Shown here: positions 6,469-10,883 of the stretch, piece by piece
Layout: each line of letters opens with the position of its first letter
Numbering within the stretch: position 1 is the first letter of the stretch
NCBI GenBank assembly: GCA_018813725.1
Contig: JAHJBD010000164.1
Location: forward strand, 1 to 10,883
Direction: 5' to 3'
DNA from: Nanobdellota archaeon
GTDB lineage: Archaea > Nanobdellota > Nanobdellia > Woesearchaeales > JAHJBD01
DNA length: 10,883 bases
Program-made: the position numbers and the translations under genes
The notes under the pieces: model-generated
Told to the model about the DNA's origin: nothing
The model's database searches: none
The model's input: only the letters and a program-made list of their open reading frames with translations

Positions 6469-7158
6469 TTATGCTTTGGCAATCCGCCACAATATATCAA
6501 AATAATCCTTATAAGCCTTGGTCATCTCAGCAAGCTTGATCGAGATGATAAGCGGCTCATTTGCCCAATGTATTATCGCTATCTTGTTTGCATAGGCATA
6601 AGTGTTTGATACTGTATCGTACTGTTCTGGCAGAAACCTAAACTGCGCTGCCTTGATAGGGATATGATCATATTTTCTGGTGCATACAAACCTCATCTTT
6701 ATCCCAGTTTTTCTTCTCCTAGAATCAAACCTTTCAAAGGTTTTGGCATATTCATCTGTAAAGTTAGGGTTGCCTATGACAAAAATATCGCTCTTCTTGA
6801 TTATCATGTCATCTAGTATTGTCTTCAGCCCGTTTATTCCCCTGAAGAAATTGCTTATCTGTGTATCTTTTGATGCTTCATAATCAGCTTTCAATGATGG
6901 CAGGGCAATATCAAGCTGTTCTTGCTGAACATCAATCAACGAATACAGCTTTTTCGGGTCATTGGCAACATAGCTCTGCTGCTCCTTTTTGATGAGCTCA
7001 AGCCTGATCAATGCTTCGAGTGCATGATAGACTGTCCGCCTATGCATCCCAGTCTCCTGCGATATCTTTCCCGGCTGCGATCTTTTAAGGTTTACCAAAG
7101 CAAGGTACACTTTGGCTTCACCTTCAGAGAGCCCAATCTGTTTCAATACCTCAATCAT
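6469..7158 (-). CDS. TrmB-family transcriptional regulator, downstream paralogue
   Basis: From the ATG at 7158 this is a 229-residue protein. The winged helix-turn-helix is at the N terminus: MIEVLKQIGLSEGEAKVYLAL is the classic TrmB opening, followed by the recognition helix region GKISQETGMHRRTVYHALEAL and a wing around 55-65. The rest (about 100-229) matches the TrmB C-terminal phospholipase-D-like sensor domain (NFFRGINGLKTILDDMI, IFVIGNPN, ending in AYKDYFDILWRIA). Characterised TrmB proteins repress or activate sugar-transport and metabolic genes in response to sugars; the ligand here is unknown. An in-frame TTG at 7206 would add 16 residues and overlap the previous gene, but the ATG fits the domain edge. 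It starts 19 bases after the paralogue's stop, so the two are probably co-transcribed. A T-rich run 7178-7188 could supply a weak extra promoter. Confidence 0.85.
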   Translation of the reverse strand: MIEVLKQIGLSEGEAKVYLALVNLKRSQPGKISQETGMHRRTVYHALEALIRLELIKKEQQSYVANDPKKLYSLIDVQQEQLDIALPSLKADYEASKDTQISNFFRGINGLKTILDDMIIKKSDIFVIGNPNFTDEYAKTFERFDSRRRKTGIKMRFVCTRKYDHIPIKAAQFRFLPEQYDTVSNTYAYANKIAIIHWANEPLIISIKLAEMTKAYKDYFDILWRIAKA

Positions 7159-7177
7159 GCGCCCTGCCCCATAAGAA

Positions 7178-7858
7178 TTAAAAATTATTCCTATAACTAT
7201 CAGCAATCTCTTTGCTTTTTATCAAAACGACAAAAGGATTTTGTGACAACGTTATCAATGCCACTTTGTCTGCATAGATATTTGTTGAAGCAGGCGAAGC
7301 CTCACTTATTGATAGAAATTTTACAGTGGTAGATAGCCTTTTCTCAATCAGGACATCCTCTGGATAGATTATCCTGATAGGGATAGATTTCTCTTTTCTA
7401 AGCAGATCATAATGATTCATATAAGCCCCCAAAATATCAACAGCCTTGACATTTCCACTGATCACCAAAATTTCCTTGCCTGCCTTGATCTGATCATTCA
7501 AGACAAGACTTAGACCGGCCTTCCCTTGGAAAAGGCTTACATCATGCTCCTCGTTTTTTGCCCGGTACATAGCCTTTAAGCTGGAGATGCTCTTGTCCAA
7601 GACCTCTTTTTTTTCAGATACAATCTCCTTTAATCTTTCTGGATTGACAGCAAGATAGCACCTTTTATTGTTTCTTGTGATAAACCCTACAAGGCCCTTC
7701 TCAATAAGCCTCTCCATAGAATCATAGACATTCCTTCTGTGGACACTGATCTTTGTGGAGATCCCTGAAGCAGTAAGCGAACCCTCTTTAAGAAGCGCGA
7801 GGTAAATCTGGACCTCAAGATTTGTCAATCCAAGGGCTTTAGCTAAGCGTTCATCCAT
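7178..7858 (-). CDS. TrmB-family transcriptional regulator, upstream paralogue (probably autoregulated)
   Basis: This 226-residue protein has the TrmB winged helix-turn-helix at its N terminus (LAKALGLTNLEVQIYLALLKEG, then SGISTKISVHRRNVYDSMERL as recognition helix). A coiled linker around residues 72-100 precedes a phospholipase-D-like sensor domain (VSLFQGKAGLSLVLNDQI, ILVISGNV, ending in VALITL and a short tail). It has the same architecture as the downstream paralogue but is clearly divergent in sequence, so this is an old tandem duplication or a two-regulator pair. The ATG at 7858 lies 26 bases from its TATA box, consistent with a leaderless message. A 22-bp inverted repeat directly upstream of that TATA box is a candidate operator. 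Confidence 0.88.
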   Translation of the reverse strand: MDERLAKALGLTNLEVQIYLALLKEGSLTASGISTKISVHRRNVYDSMERLIEKGLVGFITRNNKRCYLAVNPERLKEIVSEKKEVLDKSISSLKAMYRAKNEEHDVSLFQGKAGLSLVLNDQIKAGKEILVISGNVKAVDILGAYMNHYDLLRKEKSIPIRIIYPEDVLIEKRLSTTVKFLSISEASPASTNIYADKVALITLSQNPFVVLIKSKEIADSYRNNF

Positions 7859-7877
7859 ACCAAAGCATAATCTCTAA

Positions 7878-7890
7878 GATATAAAAATAT
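7878..7890 (-). promoter_or_regulatory. TATA box of the TrmB pair
   Basis: The minus strand reads ATATTTTTATATC, centred near 7884, predicting transcription start at about 7858, the first base of the TrmB ATG. Confidence 0.6.
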
Positions 7891-7912
7891 TGTGGTGCAA
7901 GACAGCACCACA
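7891..7912. promoter_or_regulatory. 22-bp perfect inverted repeat, candidate TrmB operator (site 1)
   Basis: TGTGGTGC 7891-7898 pairs perfectly with GCACCACA 7905-7912 around a six-base centre. It abuts the TrmB TATA box on the upstream side. TrmB-family proteins bind inverted repeats next to promoters. A second copy with equal spacing lies at 8246-8267. The alternative is an RNA hairpin followed by T-rich sequence that ends the tRNA-Gly transcript on the minus strand. Confidence 0.5.
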
Positions 7913-7915
7913 TAT

Positions 7916-7967
7916 TACGGCAGCCGGGACAACTGAAAATCAAAGATTTTCATAGTCCTGCCTGCCT
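7916..7967 (-). pseudogene. Shortened tRNA-Gly-like unit 2 (acceptor/T-stem hairpin)
   Basis: The unit ends in the same 14 bases as tRNA-Gly (TCCCGGCTGCCGTA, minus 7929-7916). Its 5' strand AGGCAGGCAGGAC (7967-7955) pairs with that end: GGCAG 7966-7962 with CTGCC 7923-7919, then five of the next seven positions. The top is closed by a perfect eight-pair stem TGAAAATC 7952-7945 with GATTTTCA 7941-7934 around TTT. It looks like a tRNA copy that lost positions 8-48 and gained a new top stem. It is more degenerate than the neighbouring unit. Confidence 0.45.
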
Positions 7968-7976
7968 AGATAAAAC

Positions 7977-8075
7977 TACGGCAGCCGGGACTTTCAACAG
8001 TGGGCGCACAACGCACGCCCAGGCTTAGGAGATCTTGCGAAATCTTTGGGCCTATATGTTTTGAACCCGGTGCCG
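7977..8075 (-). pseudogene. Shortened tRNA-Gly-like unit 1 (acceptor/T-arm minihelix with candidate intron)
   Basis: The 5' strand is CGGCA 8075-8071 then CCGGGTTCAAA 8070-8060. The 3' strand is TCCCGGCTGCCGTA 7990-7977. CGGCA pairs with TGCCG 7983-7979 and CCGGG with CCCGG 7989-7985, with one bulged C at 7984. Joining 8060 to 7990 gives 25 bases identical to mature tRNA-Gly positions 49-73, with the T loop TTCAAAT. No D or anticodon arm is present, so it is not a complete tRNA. It may be a broken tRNA copy or a deliberately short tRNA-like RNA. Confidence 0.5.
7991..8059 (-). other. Candidate intron at T-loop position 59/60 of shortened unit 1
   Basis: This is a 69-base insertion between A8060 and T7990. 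A bulge-helix-bulge fits: the outer helix is the T stem CCGGG/CCCGG, the central helix is TTCA 8065-8062 with TGAA 7996-7993, the 5' bulge is A8061 A8060^A8059 and the 3' bulge is A7992 G7991^T7990. The first inner pairs are weak. Inside is an eight-pair hairpin, GGGCGTGC 8020-8013 with GTGCGCCC 8009-8002 (two G-T pairs). Confidence 0.45.
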
Positions 8076-8087
8076 ATAAGGGCATAA

Positions 8088-8186
8088 TACGGCAGCCGGG
8101 ATTTGAATTCCCGAACACCGCCCTTAAAGTGTTTCCCGGGTAACAAGCTTGGGAAGCTCGTATCATAGCCGCTAGATCACTGCCGT
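8088..8186 (-). tRNA. tRNA-Gly(CCC) with a T-arm intron
   Basis: The acceptor stem ACGGCAG (8186-8180) pairs perfectly with CTGCCGT (8095-8089), with discriminator A at 8088 and no encoded CCA. The D stem is ATC 8177-8175 with GAT 8164-8162. The anticodon stem is CGAGC 8160-8156 with GCTTG 8148-8144 (one G-T pair). The loop is TTCCCAA 8155-8149 with anticodon CCC at 8153-8151. The four-base variable loop is TTAC. The T stem CCGGG 8139-8135 is cut off from its loop TTCAAAT 8107-8101 and 3' strand CCCGG 8100-8096 by a 27-base intron. Mature length is 72 bases. It is transcribed opposite to the unknown operon at 8327, from a TATA box at 8211-8220. Confidence 0.9.
8108..8134 (-). other. tRNA-Gly intron at non-canonical position 53/54
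   Basis: This 27-base intron sits between G53 (8135) and T54 (8107). The central helix is CCCG 8140-8137 with CGGG 8113-8110. The 5' bulge is G8136 G8135^A8134 and the 3' bulge is A8109 A8108^T8107. The inner helix is AACAC 8133-8129 with GTGTT 8118-8114. All elements of a strict bulge-helix-bulge are present, except that the outer helix would have to come from the variable loop and T loop. Confidence 0.85.
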
Positions 8187-8210
8187 ATGTCAGTTTGGGA
8201 AGAAAATCTA

Positions 8211-8220
8211 GATTATAAAA
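8211..8220 (-). promoter_or_regulatory. TATA box of the tRNA-Gly gene
   Basis: The minus strand reads TTTTATAATC, centred near 8215, predicting transcription start near 8190, four bases before the tRNA 5' end. Confidence 0.6.
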
Positions 8221-8245
8221 CTTATGCTGCTCGGATATCTAATAA

Positions 8246-8267
8246 TGTGGTGATACATATACCCACA
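8246..8267. promoter_or_regulatory. 22-bp imperfect inverted repeat, candidate TrmB operator (site 2)
   Basis: TGTGGTG 8246-8252 and ACCCACA 8261-8267 are separated by eight bases, exactly as in site 1, where TGTGGTG and CACCACA are also eight apart. The left half is identical to site 1 and the right half matches the ideal complement at five of seven positions. It ends three to four bases before the TATA box of the unknown operon, the same geometry as site 1. Confidence 0.5.
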
Positions 8268-8270
8268 CAA

Positions 8271-8280
8271 TTTTATAAAG
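8271..8280 (+). promoter_or_regulatory. TATA box of the unknown two-gene operon
   Basis: TTTTATAAAG, centred near 8275, predicts transcription start near 8301 and a leader of about 26 bases with a ribosome binding site. A second box, TATAAAA at 8301-8307, could start a shorter, leaderless message near 8327. Confidence 0.55.
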
Positions 8281-8311
8281 CTTCATATAATTAGGTCTGT
8301 TATAAAACTTA

Positions 8312-8317
8312 AGAGGT
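8312..8317 (+). promoter_or_regulatory. Ribosome binding site that decides the 594-residue start
   Basis: AGAGGT lies nine bases before the ATG at 8327 but directly abuts the in-frame ATG at 8318, so 8327 is the better start. Confidence 0.6.
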
Positions 8318-8326
8318 ATGATAAAA

Positions 8327-10111
8327 ATGGCAGAACAAGTTTCAAAGGAAGATCTTATAGCAAGGGTACACGAACATTATAAGGATGACAGGCACACTAG
8401 GCAGTGGGTAGAAGAAGAAGTGCTGGCAAGACAAGGCTGGCAGTTCTATCACGGAACCATGCATCATATTGATTTGGCTGAAAATATTGGAGTAAAAATG
8501 CATCAGCTGCTTCAAGACGAAAACTTCAGAGTGATCAACCATACCACAGGTGAATTTGAAGGCGGTGTTGATTGTTTTGGCTGTGGCAGCCAGGAAGTAG
8601 GAGATTCTGTAACAATAGAATACAGGGCAGATGACAGTTCAGTAGCAGATATGCAAAGCTGGGGTGTTGGCTGTATCACGACGCAATATGACGCATTCGG
8701 TCCAAGAAGAAGGACAAACAGAAGAGCTCATATAGACGAGTCAGTTAAAACAGCTAAAGAATCTGCTGAAAGAAGATTGGTCGACAGAGTAGTCGAACAT
8801 TACAAAGGAAAACTAAGGATTGAAGATATCACACCAGAACTGCGTGCAAAGATCCTTGACCTTACTGAGCAAGACCAAGCGCTTTTGGCAAGATACAAAG
8901 CGATAGACTATGATTATGCACAGCAAAGGCAGGGTATGCTTGAAGAAGCCAGAGTAAGGCTTGAGCAAAGGCTTAATGCTATCGTAAACACTTTAAATAA
9001 TCTGCCGCCAGATGATGCAACAGAAAACCTAAGAAAAGAGCTGGCAAGAGCAAAAGGTCACCAATCACTAAGAAATGTGCTTCTTAACAATCCAAATATA
9101 GACCCAGCCACAAAAGATAAGGTAGAAAGGATGTATGCTGTCTCTCCTGAAAAACGGCTTACAGATGGAGAATATACACAGGTTATGACATTCTTAAAAT
9201 TGACTCAACAACATAAGATAGGCCAATTTATGGGTTCTGTTTTAGATGACATCCAATATGCGTTCCAGCAAAACGAGCTATCAGGTGAAGCATACTTATG
9301 GGTAAAGCCGATAATAGATAGATATCAAAAAGACAAGAATATGGCAGTAGACGGTTTTACTGCACTAAGGATAAGATTAGCAGACCCAAGGGACACGATA
9401 AATGTAAGGGTTGAGGAAAATACAAAAGCGCTTAGAGAAGTTGACCAGGCTCTCGGGACATCAATGATCGGATATCTTCAAAGGGTTATAGCTCCTGCGT
9501 ACCAGAGAGACCTGGCAAGATACAGCGAGAGATCAGAATTGCAGGCAGCTAAAAGGCGAGAAAACACTGATAAGTATGATGCAAGGATCGCTGAACTTTC
9601 CGGCCAAAGAGAGCTTTCTAAAGACGATTACAGCCTAGTTAAAAGGTTAGTCCAAACAACATTCACAGAAGCACCAAGCGCAGCAGCTATCGAAGGAAGG
9701 TTAGTCGAAAGCAATTCAAGAAGAGAGTTTTATGACCTTGTCACAGGTGACCTAAAATTGCTTACACAAAAAGCAAGATATCAATCCTGGGCAAACCAAA
9801 GACACAAGACTACAGATGCCATGGGCCAGGCATATGTCTTCTTAGAAGATTTGGCTGACAAATTAGATCTTAACGATGTGCAGGTAGCAGCAACAGCATT
9901 AAAGCAAGGATTAGACACTAACGATCCAAAAGTAAGAAGGCAACTAGGAAAAGCTATTGTCTCAGCTATAACAACAACCTACATAGACAACGGCAGCTAT
10001 GTTAATTTCCTTGCTGACAATGTTGCAGAGCTTACAGGCGCAGCAAAGTATGGCATAATAAGAAAAGACCTGGTAGAAAAGGTATGGAGTAATTATCAGA
10101 AACTTCAATGA
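8327..10111 (+). CDS. Unrecognised 594-residue protein, first gene of a TrmB-linked operon
   Basis: I do not recognise this protein. Residues 1-32 are charged and helical. Residues about 33-125 look like a compact, more beta-rich domain with many histidines (H42, H46, H47, H59) and the only cysteines, C83-x2-C86 in VDCFGCGSQEVG and C116 in WGVGC, which could bind metal or form a redox site. It ends in FGPRRRTNRR, a basic patch. From about 135 to 594 the protein is almost entirely charged alpha helix with few hydrophobic runs, including likely coiled coils around 196-245 and 360-430. There is no signal peptide or membrane segment. The ATG at 8327 is set by AGAGGT; ATG 8318 would add three residues. 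Its stop overlaps the next start (ATGA at 10108), so the two products are probably made together. The promoter carries the TrmB-like inverted repeat. Confidence 0.8.
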   Translation: MAEQVSKEDLIARVHEHYKDDRHTRQWVEEEVLARQGWQFYHGTMHHIDLAENIGVKMHQLLQDENFRVINHTTGEFEGGVDCFGCGSQEVGDSVTIEYRADDSSVADMQSWGVGCITTQYDAFGPRRRTNRRAHIDESVKTAKESAERRLVDRVVEHYKGKLRIEDITPELRAKILDLTEQDQALLARYKAIDYDYAQQRQGMLEEARVRLEQRLNAIVNTLNNLPPDDATENLRKELARAKGHQSLRNVLLNNPNIDPATKDKVERMYAVSPEKRLTDGEYTQVMTFLKLTQQHKIGQFMGSVLDDIQYAFQQNELSGEAYLWVKPIIDRYQKDKNMAVDGFTALRIRLADPRDTINVRVEENTKALREVDQALGTSMIGYLQRVIAPAYQRDLARYSERSELQAAKRRENTDKYDARIAELSGQRELSKDDYSLVKRLVQTTFTEAPSAAAIEGRLVESNSRREFYDLVTGDLKLLTQKARYQSWANQRHKTTDAMGQAYVFLEDLADKLDLNDVQVAATALKQGLDTNDPKVRRQLGKAIVSAITTTYIDNGSYVNFLADNVAELTGAAKYGIIRKDLVEKVWSNYQKLQ

Positions 10112-10883
10112 TCGCAAAAGAAGTTATCTTATCAACCCAAACAGGGTTTGGGTCTGGAAGGATAGTATCTATTAAAGGATTAAGAGAGAAAGTGCTGCCA
10201 TTTATTGAACAACTAGAGCATTTCCCAGAAGAGATAGAAAGAAGACTATCTAGTATATATCAAGGTCTTACTGCATATTCACAGAGGACAGGTAAGACAG
10301 CTGAAGAGCTTGAACAATTGGTGGCAGATGTAAAAAGCACTTTTGGAGAACATTTCCTTTACAAGAAGGGTGCTAGTGATATGGAACTAAGAGAAGCCAT
10401 GATAAGTGACTACGGAGTTAGGCAGATGATGAAGGACTTGCGAGGTTACCCTGCTGAATTTTATGACAAAGACAAGGAAAAGACTACTGTTAACATAAGG
10501 ACTGCACAAGAGGTGCATGCATTTGTGATTGAACACTCAAAGACCCTTGAACAGATAACACAAGACACCCCTGATTTCGCAGAGGCTCTTGCAGAGTTTG
10601 CAAGACCTGACACAATTGATTATCTGCAATCCAAAGGGCACAGCATACGTTCCCTGCTGTATACTACACAACTCCCAACCAGCGCCCGCATCAGCGATTC
10701 TCTTGCTGCATTGGTCTTAGAATTAAAGCCAGTGCTTGACAAAGCCAAAGAAAATAACCAGTCATCAAATGATGCTATGAGGACAAGATACCAGGAAATG
10801 GACTTCCCTGGCCAGGGCAAGATTGCAGATATAATCGAAAGACTACAACCCTTTTCGTTCCGAACAGAGACACAATACTATGA
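10108..10883 (+). CDS. Unrecognised helical protein, second gene of the operon (partial, runs off the window)
   Basis: The ATG at 10108 overlaps the TGA of the upstream gene as ATGA, a typical sign of translational coupling. The frame stays open for 258 codons to the window end. It begins MIAKEVILSTQTGFGSGR, where the glycine-rich TGFGSGR is not a good P-loop because the lysine and Ser/Thr are absent. The rest is mainly charged helix, such as LREKVLPFIEQLEHFPEEIE, a likely coiled region at residues about 60-90, and a C-terminal visible part LAALVLELKPVLDKAKENN. There is no cysteine pair, signal peptide or membrane segment in the visible part. I cannot name a family. The helical style resembles the C-terminal part of its partner, so a complex between the two is plausible. 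Confidence 0.75.
   Translation, partial: MIAKEVILSTQTGFGSGRIVSIKGLREKVLPFIEQLEHFPEEIERRLSSIYQGLTAYSQRTGKTAEELEQLVADVKSTFGEHFLYKKGASDMELREAMISDYGVRQMMKDLRGYPAEFYDKDKEKTTVNIRTAQEVHAFVIEHSKTLEQITQDTPDFAEALAEFARPDTIDYLQSKGHSIRSLLYTTQLPTSARISDSLAALVLELKPVLDKAKENNQSSNDAMRTRYQEMDFPGQGKIADIIERLQPFSFRTETQYY

Noticed and set aside
6922..7332. Plus-strand frame of 136 codons opposite the TrmB genes.
   Set aside because: It spans the end of one TrmB gene and most of the start of the other in the opposite direction; no promoter or family features.
7977..8087. A second complete tRNA gene downstream of tRNA-Gly, or a permuted or split tRNA.
   Set aside because: No D arm or anticodon arm can be found on either side, and there is no separate 5' half downstream; only the acceptor and T arm are present.
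7966..8166. Minus-strand open frame of 66 codons across the tRNA-Gly region.
   Set aside because: It runs through the tRNA gene and its tRNA-like copies and has no ribosome binding site or coding character.
10147..10173. Glycine-rich TGFGSGR near the start of the last protein as a possible P-loop.
   Set aside because: The Lys followed by Ser or Thr that defines a Walker A motif is missing, and no Walker B partner is seen in the visible part.
1..10883. CRISPR array, transposase or integrase in the window.
   Set aside because: No regular direct repeats with spacers, and no recombinase-like frame, are visible; the only tandem repeats are the tRNA-Gly 3' ends.

Overview
The window comes from an archaeon. 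It carries an archaeal sliding clamp (PCNA), an archaeal-type RNase J, two TrmB-family regulators and two tRNA genes interrupted by bulge-helix-bulge introns. TATA boxes sit about 25-30 bases before start codons, so many messages look leaderless. The A/T-rich composition, compact layout and many unrecognised proteins suggest a DPANN-type lineage (for example Woesearchaeota-like), but this is inference and no lineage marker such as 16S rRNA is present.

Layout. 3-257 is the 3' end of an unrecognised gene. 309-473 is a tRNA-Leu(CAA) gene that I read as having two introns, one at the unusual position 30/31 and one at 37/38. 586-1908 (RNase J) and 1968-2714 (PCNA) are plus-strand genes, each with its own TATA box. 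On the minus strand, 5255 down to 2755 holds a 28-residue membrane micropeptide, an N-formylglutamate-amidohydrolase-like protein and a GCS2-type carboxylate-amine ligase. All three overlap, so they look like one translationally coupled unit. One near-palindromic TATA element (5279-5290) appears to serve both this unit and a divergent hypothetical gene (5309-5716). 5840-6418 (minus) is a membrane CTP-dependent lipid/polyprenol kinase of the DGK1/SEC59/VTE5 family. 7858 down to 6469 holds two tandem TrmB paralogues.

From 7891 to 8326 the window is dense in RNA and control signals. A tRNA-Gly(CCC) gene (minus, 8088-8186) has an intron at position 53/54, inside the T arm. Directly downstream are two shortened tRNA-Gly-like units that end in the same 14 bases as the tRNA. 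The first resembles an acceptor/T-arm minihelix with its own candidate intron at 59/60. A 22-bp inverted repeat upstream of the second TrmB gene's TATA box recurs with the same spacing upstream of the divergent plus-strand operon (8327 onward), which suggests shared control.

The plus-strand operon from 8327 to the window end encodes two unrecognised proteins, of 594 residues and at least 258 residues, with an ATGA stop/start overlap. The most novel material is the tRNA-Gly-derived array, the TrmB-linked unknown operon, and the micropeptide-amidohydrolase-ligase unit.
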